Assembly (NCBI GenBank): GCA_963840245.1
Contig: CAWIYI010000013.1
Coordinates: 49,096-113,095, forward strand
Reading direction: 5' to 3'
Origin: Bog-473 sp963840245
GTDB lineage: Bacteria; Actinomycetota; Acidimicrobiia; Acidimicrobiales; RAAP-2
Length of the DNA: 64,000 bases
In this document: piece by piece, positions 28,083-35,901 of the stretch
Position numbering within the stretch: position 1 is the stretch's first letter
Layout of the letters: every line of letters begins with the position of its first letter
Notes under the pieces: model-generated
What the model saw: only the letters and a program-made list of their open reading frames with translations
The model's database searches: none
What the model was told of the DNA's origin: nothing
Position numbers and translations under genes: made by a program

Positions 28083-28613
28083 CTACTTGGAATCGGCCTT
28101 TGCCTCGTCCTCGATCGCTTTCTGGTCGGCCTTCAACTCTTTGGCCTGAATCTTGGCTGCATGCTTCATGGCCGATTCGACCTTCGCCTGCATATCCGAG
28201 ACGGCGACGACAACGAGCCCGGCTTGACCGCTGTCGAGGCTCTCGCCGAGCTCCTTGAGATCATCCCGGCTCATTCCGGCCGCAGCGTGCCCGGCCACAG
28301 CCCCGAGGATCGCGCCCCCGCCGGTCGTGGCGAGCAGGATGCCGCCGCCGATGGCCGCAGCGGGGAACAACGCGATCACGAGACCCGTGGCCAGACCGAC
28401 GCCGCCACCGAGTACGCCACCGACCCGCGTGGGCGTCTCATGTTTCTTGAGAATCTTGACCTTCCCATCGGGCTTGCGCTCAATGACGGCTGCGTCGTAC
28501 GCATCGATCAGCCCGATCTCGGTGTGGAGTGCGTGGACGGCGTCATAGTCCGCCAACGCATCCTCAGGCTTCGCATAGACGCCGCAGTAAGCGAAAAAAG
28601 TGTCAACCGCCAT
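28083..28613 (-). CDS. DUF1269-like protein with a glycine-rich membrane segment
   Basis: A 176-residue protein with the DUF1269 plan. An N-terminal ferredoxin-like half (ALADYDAVHALHTEIGLIDA, YDAAVIERKPDGKVKILKKH) is followed by a Gly/Ala-rich central hydrophobic section (GGVLGGGVGLATGLVIALF, GGGILLATTGGGAILGAVAG). A second half contains SLDSGQAGLVVVAVSDM, then a charged Lys/Ala-rich tail. ATG 28613 has AAGGAGACTG upstream. Often found near stress genes; role unknown. Confidence 0.75.
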   Translation of the reverse strand: MAVDTFFAYCGVYAKPEDALADYDAVHALHTEIGLIDAYDAAVIERKPDGKVKILKKHETPTRVGGVLGGGVGLATGLVIALFPAAAIGGGILLATTGGGAILGAVAGHAAAGMSRDDLKELGESLDSGQAGLVVVAVSDMQAKVESAMKHAAKIQAKELKADQKAIEDEAKADSK

Positions 28614-28881
28614 TATCAGTCTCCTTTGGCTCGTCGAGAAGGCGAGGAAAGATATTCGCCATCACTATGCCCGACGAGAAGAACCTCCGCCAGTACCGAT
28701 CAGGCGATGAGAGGATCCGTCTTGAACAGAAGGTCGACGCGTCAGACGCCTTCAACGACGTTGAGTCATCCGGACCCATGGAGTCGGTGAAGGCCTCGTG
28801 GTCACGTTGGTCCTGGTCCGCATGCCGGGCATGCTGCACCATCAGTTGTCGGATTCGCTTGGTCTCCGCCGACGTCGGCAA
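28603..28881 (-). CDS. Possible hypothetical protein
   Basis: A 92-residue frame that overlaps the start of the DUF1269-like gene by 11 bases and has the same orientation. It opens with a helical, charged stretch (KRIRQLMVQHARHADQDQRD) and ends with NIFPRLLDEPKETDNGG. No domain recognised. It could be coupled to the downstream gene or be a chance frame in its leader. Confidence 0.33.
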   Translation of the reverse strand: MPTSAETKRIRQLMVQHARHADQDQRDHEAFTDSMGPDDSTSLKASDASTFCSRRILSSPDRYWRRFFSSGIVMANIFPRLLDEPKETDNGG

Positions 28882-28918
28882 GGGCGGCGATCAATCCCGG
28901 GGCGCCGCCGCAGAAGAC

Positions 28919-29362
28919 CTACGCGGGCACGCTCGTCTGCGCCCCTCGCTTGGCCCGTGCGTCAGCGAGCAACCCGAGTCCGATACCCAGCATCCAGACG
29001 TCCTTGCTCACCGCGATGCCCGCCGGGGTCGGCCACACGCTGCCCGGCTTGCGCAGCGCGGGCGTCCTGGCGTACATCGCGAGGAGCGAGCCCGAGAATC
29101 CGGTGAGGGCGCAACCGGCCAGGATATTGGGGACGAAAGGCGCCAAGAGGAGCGAACCGGTCACGATCTCACCGGCCGCGAGCAATTTGAGAAACCGCTC
29201 GGGCGCGATCGACTTCAGGAACGGGAAGGCGCCCGCCGCCATGGCGTGCACGCCTTCCGCCTGAGCAGGCGGACCGTTCCATTTCTCGATCCCGGAGTGA
29301 AGGATGAAAGCGCCCGTTGCAACCCTCCCAGGGACAGAGCGGGACGAAAATCGAAAGAGCAT
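28919..29362 (-). CDS. DoxX-like membrane protein
   Basis: A 147-residue protein with four hydrophobic segments and the DoxX-type pattern: GAFILHSGIEKWNG near the start, FLKLLAAGEIVTGSLLLAPF, then ILAGCALTGFSGSLLAMY and a final helix DVWMLGIGLGLLAD. DoxX proteins associate with thiol or oxidant homeostasis. It is divergently placed from ohr at 29544, and the roughly 180-base gap should hold both promoters. Confidence 0.78.
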   Translation of the reverse strand: MLFRFSSRSVPGRVATGAFILHSGIEKWNGPPAQAEGVHAMAAGAFPFLKSIAPERFLKLLAAGEIVTGSLLLAPFVPNILAGCALTGFSGSLLAMYARTPALRKPGSVWPTPAGIAVSKDVWMLGIGLGLLADARAKRGAQTSVPA

Positions 29363-29543
29363 CCGATGGGACCCTTCCTATGCAAACCAGGGGACGATTA
29401 CGGGTTGATGTTAGGAGCCAGATCGAGAACCTCTTGCACCCGCAGCCCGAGTCCTGATCTGACCGGGGACCACCGAGCGGACGGAGGGATGGGGCGCGCC
29501 GGTAGCGTCGCTGGCAAAGGCGGCTCAGTGAAAGGAGCAGCAG

Positions 29544-30002
29544 ATGGCCAAGACTTTGTACACCGCTCGGGCTCATGTGACGGGTGGCCGGGAGCATGGA
29601 CACGGGGTCACCGATGACGGGGCTTTGGACGTGCAGCTACGCACGCCCGTCGAGATGGGCGGCGAGGGGGGAGCCACCAACCCCGAGCAGCTCTTCGCCG
29701 TGGGCTACGCCGCGTGCTTTGAGGGGGCACTTGGCGTCGTCGGACGTCGGGAGCGGGTGGACCTCGGAGACGTCTCAATCGAATCAGAGGTCAGCCTGAT
29801 CACGACGGAGAACCGCGGGTTCAATGTGGCGGTAGGACTTAATGTCTCACTTCCGAGCGTGACAGATCCCGAGCGCGCCATTGCGATCGTTGCCGCGGCC
29901 CACGAAGTGTGCCCGTACTCCAACGCGACCCGTGGCAACGTGGAGGTGGCCTTGAAAGCCAACGGTCAATCGGTTCCGACGGCACAGGCAGGTGTCAGCT
30001 GA
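29544..30002 (+). CDS. ohr: Organic hydroperoxide resistance protein (Ohr)
   Basis: A 152-residue thiol peroxidase of the Ohr/OsmC family that reduces organic hydroperoxides with a Cys pair. The peroxidatic Cys is residue 58 (VGYAACFEGAL) and the resolving Cys is residue 123 (EVCPYSNATRGN). EMGGEGGATNPEQLFA is the usual substrate-pocket block. ATG 29544 follows AGGAGCAGC. No ohrR-like MarR gene is adjacent. It neighbours a divergent DoxX gene, consistent with an oxidant-response role. Confidence 0.93.
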   Translation: MAKTLYTARAHVTGGREHGHGVTDDGALDVQLRTPVEMGGEGGATNPEQLFAVGYAACFEGALGVVGRRERVDLGDVSIESEVSLITTENRGFNVAVGLNVSLPSVTDPERAIAIVAAAHEVCPYSNATRGNVEVALKANGQSVPTAQAGVS

Positions 30003-30145
30003 CTCAATGAGCACGGTGGACTACCGCAGTACCGCCACCAAACAGTCGACCGACGTCCAAGCCTTCGTGGTGGGCTTCGCCTCGATCTCGGCGCTCTACC
30101 CGGTGAACCCGCCGAATTAGGGTCTCCGCCTCGACCGCGACCTGC

Positions 30146-32113
30146 TCATCCTTCGGCAGTGCCCTCGGAGCCGGGAAGGGCTCCGGTGGTCGTCGGCGCG
30201 AGCCCCTGCTGTTGGGCCATCACGGCTGCTTCGACAACCTGCAGGTCCGAAGGATCGATGGCCAAGGGCCCTCCGGCCACCGGCACCTGCCAGACGTGCG
30301 TCATCATCGGAGTGGGGCCGTAGTGGAACGTGCCCGGCGGGCAAGGTGTGAAGCCATCGATCAGATGGGTCACCGCCGACGTACAGAGATTGGTGTGTTG
30401 GTGCCACTGGACCAAACACCCGTACGGCATCGGACCGCTGCCCGGTCCTGGCATGAGGTACATCGCCGCCACGAGGACAGGCCCGTAGGGAGTCGTCGCG
30501 TACACGAGCGAATCCACGGTGTTCGGATTCATGAGGTCCTTCATGTTCATGTAGGACGGGTTGAGATAGTGGACGACGGGATAGTTCGGGTTCGTGATGG
30601 GAAAGTATCCGGCAGCCTTCGCTGCGCTCAGATCCTTGTACTTGGCAACCGCAGCCGACGTCGCCTGGACGTACTCCGTCGCTCCCAATACCTGGTCCGA
30701 GGTCGGGGCGGTGTCACAGTTCGGCGTTTGCATCTTGTGACCCTGGTCCGTGGTCGCGGAAACGGTGGTCAACTGCGCCACTTCGGCGGGAGGCAGTGCA
30801 GGACCGGTGTAACTCCAATGTGGATCTGTCACCCCGAGACCCGCCATGCCGGCCATGTTCATGGGGGCTGCGTGGCCGGCTTTTGTCGATTGCTTTCCCG
30901 TGGGTGCTGTTGACATCCCCTGCATGCCCGAGCCCGATCCGGACATGGACATGCCCGACATGGAGGACGTCGACGATGTAGCCGAGGTAGCCGAGGCAGC
31001 CGCATCTGACGAGCTCGGAATGATCGCCACCGCTGACGGGATCAGAATGACGGCCAGGACCGAGCTCAGCGCGCCCAGCGGATTCGTCGCCAGGAACCGG
31101 GCCGCCAGCGTGGGTTCGTCCGCGGGTTCGGGCACCGTCGGCAAGACGGAAAGTCCGATGAGCGCGAGCAGGGGCCCGTTGTTGGGATCCGTCCCGCTGA
31201 AGGTCAGGAGCTCCCCGACGCCCTCGCCCGTGACCCAGTAGAGCAATGCCAGAGCGATTCCGAGCCCGATGTAGGGCCCGGGCCGTTTGGAGATCAGCGG
31301 GCCGAGACCGATGACCATGGACAGTGCGGCGAGGATCACGGCCACCCAGATGCCGGCGCCGACAAACGCGTGACCAAACGAATTCAGGAAATGGGCATAC
31401 CAGCCGGGCTCGCCGTTCGCAGTGTCCGTCATCTGGTCGGTGACGGCGTTGGCCGTCCGGTTGAACGGGAACAACCAGATGATCGCCTGAAAGATCCAGA
31501 TGCCGGCCCACACCAGCAGTGATCCGGTTCCGCCAAAGACGCCCCGGGCCGCGGCGGAGGACTGCGGGCCCGTACGAACGCGGTTGCTGCCCTGATCGGA
31601 CCTGGGCCAAACCAAGAGTCCGAGCAGGACGTAGAAGCACACCGCACCCGGAGCGCCCTGCAAAGGCGACGTCTGCCCGGTGAACACCATGCCGAAACCC
31701 TCGCCGAAGAGGTAGATGCCGGCCCCCCAGATGAACGAGGCCACCAGTGCGGGCTTCACGGAACGACGGAAGAGCAGACCCACGCCGATGGCGATCTCGA
31801 CAAGGCCGAAGACGGCGACCCACATGGTGGCCTCGTGCGAGAGAAAGTTGGCCATATGGCTGATCGTCGAGCCGATCAGCCATGGCTGGCCCGCCGCCAT
31901 CGGACTGATGAGGTCAGAGACGAAGGAAGGCTTGAAGAGATCAGGCTGGAACTTCAGCAGTCCGTCGAGGATCCACAGTACGCCGAGGGCGCACTGCAGG
32001 GTTCGCTGGTTGACGTGAAGTGAGGCGGCAACCGATCGCTGTGGCTTCCCGGTCGATTGAGGACCGGGCACCGTTGCAGACGCTCCCCCCGGAGTGTTTC
32101 CGCGATTCTTCAT
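30146..32113 (-). CDS. DoxX-like membrane domain fused to a Met/His-rich exported domain
   Basis: A 655-residue protein. Residues about 35-370 contain seven or eight transmembrane segments with DoxX-like features (GVLWILDGLLKFQPDLF, FGLVEIAIGVGLLFRR, GAGIYLFGEGFGMVF). A Ser/Met-rich linker (SSMSGMSMSGSGSGMQGMS) and PMNMAGMAG follow. The C-terminal domain of about 220 residues is rich in Met, His, Tyr and Cys (HYLNPSYMNMKDLMNP, VQWHQHTNLC, PTPMMTHVW). The methionine and histidine pattern suggests extracytoplasmic copper or other soft-metal binding, but this is inference; I do not know a characterised member. Confidence 0.7.
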   Translation of the reverse strand: MKNRGNTPGGASATVPGPQSTGKPQRSVAASLHVNQRTLQCALGVLWILDGLLKFQPDLFKPSFVSDLISPMAAGQPWLIGSTISHMANFLSHEATMWVAVFGLVEIAIGVGLLFRRSVKPALVASFIWGAGIYLFGEGFGMVFTGQTSPLQGAPGAVCFYVLLGLLVWPRSDQGSNRVRTGPQSSAAARGVFGGTGSLLVWAGIWIFQAIIWLFPFNRTANAVTDQMTDTANGEPGWYAHFLNSFGHAFVGAGIWVAVILAALSMVIGLGPLISKRPGPYIGLGIALALLYWVTGEGVGELLTFSGTDPNNGPLLALIGLSVLPTVPEPADEPTLAARFLATNPLGALSSVLAVILIPSAVAIIPSSSDAAASATSATSSTSSMSGMSMSGSGSGMQGMSTAPTGKQSTKAGHAAPMNMAGMAGLGVTDPHWSYTGPALPPAEVAQLTTVSATTDQGHKMQTPNCDTAPTSDQVLGATEYVQATSAAVAKYKDLSAAKAAGYFPITNPNYPVVHYLNPSYMNMKDLMNPNTVDSLVYATTPYGPVLVAAMYLMPGPGSGPMPYGCLVQWHQHTNLCTSAVTHLIDGFTPCPPGTFHYGPTPMMTHVWQVPVAGGPLAIDPSDLQVVEAAVMAQQQGLAPTTTGALPGSEGTAEG

Positions 32114-32217
32114 GAGACGTTCCCCTTACCGGCCCATGCAGCTGGCCGCGTCGGCGCCAAATATAGCGACGGAACCCGATCCGGGGGACGGCGGGCCCGG
32201 CCACCAGGATCGGACGG

Positions 32218-32919
32218 CTACAACACGACGACGTACAACCGCTCGCACAGATCAGCGCCGAGGGCGAGCGTGGTGCCGCTGGCGTCGAGTACGAGCGTCC
32301 CGTCGGGACCCTTGGCGGTCGCCGTGGCCGTGGTACCCGGGATGAACCCCGCATCGTCCAAATAGCGCAGCGTTGCGCCATTCAGCTCGACCTCTTCACC
32401 CAGCCGCTCGAAGCGCACCCGCTGCCCCGGTTCCACCTCGGCCAGAGGCACCTGCGGCGGCGAACGACGCGCCCGATTCTGACTGCCGGGGATCGGATTG
32501 CCGTGCGGACAGGTGGCGGGGTCCCCCAAGATCTGCACCAACCTGGTCATGACATCATCGGAGATCACGTGTTCCCACCGACCCGCCTCCTCGTGCACGA
32601 GATGCCAGGGCAGGCCGACGACGTCGACGAGGAGCCTCTCGGCGAGTCGGTGCTTTCGCAGGACCGTCTGCGCCACATCTTGACCCTGCTCGGTGAGGGT
32701 GATGGTCCGACCGGACCGCTCGATGAAGCCGTCGCTGGCGAGTCGGTCGAGCATCTCCGAGACCGTTGGCGCCGACCGACCCAACCGCTCGGCAATGCGA
32801 GCCTGGATCGCCGGCGTCCCTTCCTCGTTCAGCGACTCGATGGTCTGGAGGTATTCCTCTACCGGCGGGTGATGCTCGACCGGATGGTAGGCGACGTGCG
32901 AGCTGCCGGAGTCAGTCAC
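32218..32919 (-). CDS. DtxR/IdeR-type metal-dependent transcriptional regulator
   Basis: A 233-residue repressor. The N-terminal winged helix contains IAERLGRSAPTVSEMLDRL, the middle domain has the DtxR dimer block LRKHRLAERLLVDVVGLPW and RWEHVISDDVMTRL with the NPIPG turn. A C-terminal SH3/FeoA-like domain follows from about residue 155. Compared with IdeR, primary-site Met10 is Glu (VEEYLQTI) and Cys102 is Gly (EEAGRWEH), while Glu105 and His106 remain, so metal preference may differ. GTG 32919 overlaps the bfr stop (GTGACTGA), making this the last gene of an iron operon. Confidence 0.9.
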   Translation of the reverse strand: MTDSGSSHVAYHPVEHHPPVEEYLQTIESLNEEGTPAIQARIAERLGRSAPTVSEMLDRLASDGFIERSGRTITLTEQGQDVAQTVLRKHRLAERLLVDVVGLPWHLVHEEAGRWEHVISDDVMTRLVQILGDPATCPHGNPIPGSQNRARRSPPQVPLAEVEPGQRVRFERLGEEVELNGATLRYLDDAGFIPGTTATATAKGPDGTLVLDASGTTLALGADLCERLYVVVL

Positions 32920-33382
32920 GGATCTGCTGGGCCAGGTACAGGCCTTGGCCGAGCTGATCGACCAGCGCGAGTTGGCTCTCCAACCAGTCGGCCTGGTCCT
33001 CCTCGCCCTCCAGAATCTCTGCGAGCAGGTCCCTGCTCCCGTTGTCGCCGCGCTCGACGCAGAGCACGATGCCGCGGTTGAGGCGCTCGATTGCCTCTCG
33101 TTCGAGTTCCAGCGCCAGCGCCAACTTCTCCACCGGGGTCTCACCGGTCCGGATGGTGCCCAGTCGCTGCAAGTTGGGGTGGCCCTCGAGGTAGAGCAGG
33201 CGCTCGACGAGATGGTCCGCATCCTTCATCTCATCGATCGACTCGGATCGGAATCGCTCACCCAAGCGGTTGTAGCCCCAGTTGTCGAACATCTTGGCGT
33301 CGAGGAAGTACTGATTCACTGCGGTCAGCTCAGCGGTCAGTACCTCGTTGAGGAGTTCGATGACCCCAGGATCACCGAGCAT
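32912..33382 (-). CDS. bfr: Bacterioferritin with altered ferroxidase ligands
   Basis: A 156-residue iron-storage subunit that aligns without gaps to E. coli Bfr over the ligand positions. Glu18 (LTAELT), Glu51 and heme-ligand Met52 (DEMKDADH), Glu94 (LELE) and Glu127 (EGEEDQ) are all present. The two ferroxidase histidines are not: position 54 is Asp and position 130 is Gln. The subunit should still assemble and bind heme, but iron oxidation may be slow or use another site. It lies between bfd and the DtxR gene, which it overlaps by eight bases. Confidence 0.92.
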   Translation of the reverse strand: MLGDPGVIELLNEVLTAELTAVNQYFLDAKMFDNWGYNRLGERFRSESIDEMKDADHLVERLLYLEGHPNLQRLGTIRTGETPVEKLALALELEREAIERLNRGIVLCVERGDNGSRDLLAEILEGEEDQADWLESQLALVDQLGQGLYLAQQIRD

Positions 33383-33457
33383 TTCCGTCTTTCACCGACG
33401 TCACCATCAAGGACGATCGTAGGCGCCGACAGAAGGTGGTGCGCAGGGAGGTCGTGC

Positions 33458-33652
33458 TCAGGCAGCCGAGGCGGCCGCCGGCACGCGTTCCGGGGCGGTC
33501 GCCTCGAGCAGGGCCTCCAGCAGATGGTGACAGCCACCACATCCGCCGCCTGCCGTGCAGCGCGCCGTGATCTCGGGCACCGTCGATGCCCCGGAGGCGA
33601 TGGCGGCGTCAACCGTCCGGTCAGTGACCGCCTTGCAGTGACAGACGTACAC
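33458..33652 (-). CDS. bfd: Bacterioferritin-associated ferredoxin-like [2Fe-2S] protein
   Basis: A 64-residue BFD-domain protein. Cysteines at 4, 6, 38 and 41 (MYVCHCKAVT ... GGGCGGCHHLLE) match the four cluster ligands of E. coli Bfd. It would pass electrons to heme-containing bacterioferritin to release iron. GTG 33652 begins three bases after the upstream gene stops, and bfr follows 75 bases later, so the three genes are probably one transcript. Start includes the conserved MYVCxC. Confidence 0.9.
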   Translation of the reverse strand: MYVCHCKAVTDRTVDAAIASGASTVPEITARCTAGGGCGGCHHLLEALLEATAPERVPAAASAA

Positions 33653-33655
33653 GCC

Positions 33656-33889
33656 TTACCGTCCGTTGCCCGAGCTCTCGGGGCCGTCGCCGACCGTCCG
33701 AGTGACCGATGGGATGCCTGCTGCCACCAGCTCTGCCGCCACAGACAACGGGATCGAGCGAGTCGCCGGGAGCCGGTACCCCACGCCGACGGCTTCAGCG
33801 CGGACGGTGTGGTTCTCCACCACGAGTCGGACCCAGTCGACTCGACGCAGGCCCGTCGCGGCCGGCACACCCGGGGACCGGGTCACCAC
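33656..33889 (-). CDS. Small protein at the head of the iron operon, function unknown
   Basis: A 77-residue protein. GTG 33889 is chosen because GGGAGG lies six bases before it; an ATG at 33928 is possible but lacks such a site. The core reads RRVDWVRLVVENHTVRAEAV, GVGYRLPATRSIPLSVAAEL and VAAGIPSVTRTV, a compact alpha/beta sequence with no cysteine or metal motif. It is three bases upstream of bfd and just downstream of an iron-box-like palindrome, so an iron-related role is inferred from position only. Confidence 0.6.
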   Translation of the reverse strand: MVTRSPGVPAATGLRRVDWVRLVVENHTVRAEAVGVGYRLPATRSIPLSVAAELVAAGIPSVTRTVGDGPESSGNGR

Positions 33890-33984
33890 GCCCGTCCTCC
33901 CACGTCGGAGACCGTGGCATCCGGGCATTCTTCCCTTTCCCTCTGCCTCGACATGTGGCTTCCCGTCTCTTGAAGGTACGGCCA

Positions 33985-34008
33985 GCCTAAATCTTAGGCA
34001 GCCCTAAG
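33985..34008. promoter_or_regulatory. DtxR/IdeR-like operator (overlapping TTAGG/CCTAA palindromes)
   Basis: GCCTAA-ATC-TTAGGC (33985-33999) and CTTAGG-CAGC-CCTAAG (33993-34008) are two perfect inverted repeats sharing the central TTAGG arm. TTAGG/CCTAA arms are the half-sites of DtxR/IdeR boxes, although the spacing differs from the 19-bp consensus. The element lies about 95 bases before GTG 33889 of the bfd-bfr-dtxR operon, where it could serve iron-dependent autoregulation. Confidence 0.6.
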
Positions 34009-34136
34009 TCAAGGGCGAGCTCCCCGCCGACGAGCCCGAGAGCCTGGGGTGGATCCTGAGTCGGGTCCGTCCGGAGCAGAGGCACCGATCATTGAGTTGA
34101 CCCCGGCCTGAGAGCGTGGCGGCCTCGACGGCACGG

Positions 34137-35030
34137 TCAGACCCGCACCACCTGCGCACCAGCGTGCTCCCGGTCCGACGAGTCGTGAAGGAGTTCCTCG
34201 AGCAACTCCACCCCTTCGACCACCCGGGGACCCGGGCGGGAGAAGTAGGCATTGGCGTCGACGGCGACGACGCGTCCGAGGCCGTCGATCTCGGGACGGG
34301 CCAGCAGCGCAGGGGCCTGCGCCACTGCGCCTGCAAGATCGAACCCACACGGCATGAAGATGGTGATGTCGACCTGTTCAGCATCGATCTCCTCCCAGGT
34401 GAGGCGGCGCGAACGGGCACCGGCTTCGGCGAGCACCGGCACTCCGCCCGCGGCCTCCACCTGGTCAGGGACCCAGTGCCCGGCGTTGAACGGCGGATCA
34501 GGCCACTCCAGGACCAGCACCCGAGGCCGCCGTCGCCCCATGACGCGTCGTCGAACCGCGTCGACCCGTGCTCGGAGGCCCGTCATCAGCGCGTCGGCAC
34601 TCGCGGCGGTGCCGGTCGCCGCCCCGACGACACCGACGCAGTCGATCACCTCGTCCAGTCGGCCGGGATCGAGGGAGACCACCTGAGCGTGGCACCCGAT
34701 CACCTCGAGGGCCTCCTCCACGGCACCCGACGGCACCGCGCACACCTGGCAGAGGTCCTGGGCGAGGATCAAGTCCGGATCGATTTCCCGTATCCGGGCA
34801 TCGTCGAGGGTGTAGATGGACTCCCCCGCCGCCACCCGGGCGCTGACGGCGGCGTCGATCTCCTGCGCGCTCAGCGAGCCATCGGTGGCCAGGGCCGTGC
34901 CGGACACGATCGGGACCGACCGGGCGGGTTCTGGATAGTCGCACTCGAAGCTCACACCGCGCAGATGCGCACCGAGATCCAGGGCATAGACGATCTCGGT
35001 CGCCGACGGCAGCAACGAAACGATCTTCAT
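34137..35030 (-). CDS. BtuF-like cobalamin-binding protein (PF01497), no signal peptide
   Basis: A 297-residue periplasmic-binding-fold protein. It begins MKIVSLLPSATEIVYALDLG at ATG 35030 with no signal sequence, and has VSFECDYPEPA, the subfamily hallmark of cobalamin-binding paralogues. PDLILAQDLCQVCAV and VLVLEWPDPPFNAGHWVPD follow. It is seven bases after the S-component stop and is the last gene of the riboswitch-controlled operon, supporting a corrinoid role. Without an export signal it is probably cytoplasmic, perhaps a corrinoid chaperone or sensor rather than a surface receptor. Confidence 0.83.
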   Translation of the reverse strand: MKIVSLLPSATEIVYALDLGAHLRGVSFECDYPEPARSVPIVSGTALATDGSLSAQEIDAAVSARVAAGESIYTLDDARIREIDPDLILAQDLCQVCAVPSGAVEEALEVIGCHAQVVSLDPGRLDEVIDCVGVVGAATGTAASADALMTGLRARVDAVRRRVMGRRRPRVLVLEWPDPPFNAGHWVPDQVEAAGGVPVLAEAGARSRRLTWEEIDAEQVDITIFMPCGFDLAGAVAQAPALLARPEIDGLGRVVAVDANAYFSRPGPRVVEGVELLEELLHDSSDREHAGAQVVRV

Positions 35031-35037
35031 GCTGGCA

Positions 35038-35901
35038 TCATTGTCCGCTGCCCGGCAGCCGCACATCCGTGAAGTCCACCCGCGGTTCGAAGGCCGCGCG
35101 GCGCGAGGCACGGCGCAGGGCGGCCAGCACCGGTCGGCCGAGGACGAGGATCATGACGGCGCAGGTCACGGCGCGGGTGAGATCGAAGCCCATGGAGGTG
35201 GTGAAGTCGAAGAGGATGAACCGGTGCAGGTTCGCGAGGGTCCCGAGGCCGGGTACGAACGAGTAGGTCGTGGTGGTCCCGCCGACGAAGGGCCAGAACC
35301 AGAAATTGGTCAGGAGCCCGTAGACGAGCGCCGACACCACGCCGTACGCCGCAAGCAGCAAACGCTCCGGGAGGCCGCGCATCGGGGGCAGGCAACCGGC
35401 GCCGAAACCGACCCACGCTGCGCCGAGCATCTGGAAGGGCAGCCACGGGCCCACTCCTCCGGTGACCAGCGCTGAGGCGAAGAGCGCCACGGCCCCGAGG
35501 ACGAACCCGAACCCGCGCCCGAAGACCCGGGCGGCGAGAATGAGGAGGAACCATTCGGGCTCGAACCCGTTGATGCCGGGACTCGGGACCCGGAGGGCCG
35601 CGAAGCAGGCGGCGAGGATCCCGAGCAACGCCACCGCCTTGGCATCGATCGCCCCTTCGGAGAGCTCGGCCATCACGATGGCCAACAAGAGAGGGATGAG
35701 GCCGACGAAGATCCAGGGTGCGTCGCCGCTGTGGGCGGAGTTGGGGCCCGCAGCCTGATGGATCAACAGCGGCCAGGCGAAGGCGGCGGCGCCGAACACC
35801 GAGGTCAAGAAGAGGAGGAAGGAGGAGCGGGTCCCGAACCGGATGGCCGGCGGCAGACGGTGGCCGGGCCGGGACGCAGGGCGAGGGACCGAGACGGTCA
35901 T
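35038..35901 (-). CDS. ECF transporter S component (predicted corrinoid specificity)
   Basis: A 287-residue membrane protein with about six to eight helices (FLLFLTSVFGAAAFAWPLL, WIFVGLIPLLLAIVMAEL, AVALLGILAACFAAL and others). It belongs to the substrate-binding S components of energy-coupling factor importers, judged by its hydrophobic pattern and its genes for A and T components directly upstream. ATG 35901 overlaps the ATPase stop (ATGA). The cobalamin riboswitch at the operon head makes vitamin B12 or a precursor the likely substrate. Confidence 0.8.
   Translation of the reverse strand: MTVSVPRPASRPGHRLPPAIRFGTRSSFLLFLTSVFGAAAFAWPLLIHQAAGPNSAHSGDAPWIFVGLIPLLLAIVMAELSEGAIDAKAVALLGILAACFAALRVPSPGINGFEPEWFLLILAARVFGRGFGFVLGAVALFASALVTGGVGPWLPFQMLGAAWVGFGAGCLPPMRGLPERLLLAAYGVVSALVYGLLTNFWFWPFVGGTTTTYSFVPGLGTLANLHRFILFDFTTSMGFDLTRAVTCAVMILVLGRPVLAALRRASRRAAFEPRVDFTDVRLPGSGQ

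Noticed and set aside
34116..35072. 318-codon plus-strand frame over the BtuF-like gene
   Set aside because: The minus-strand protein has clear family motifs and operon overlaps; the plus-strand translation has none.
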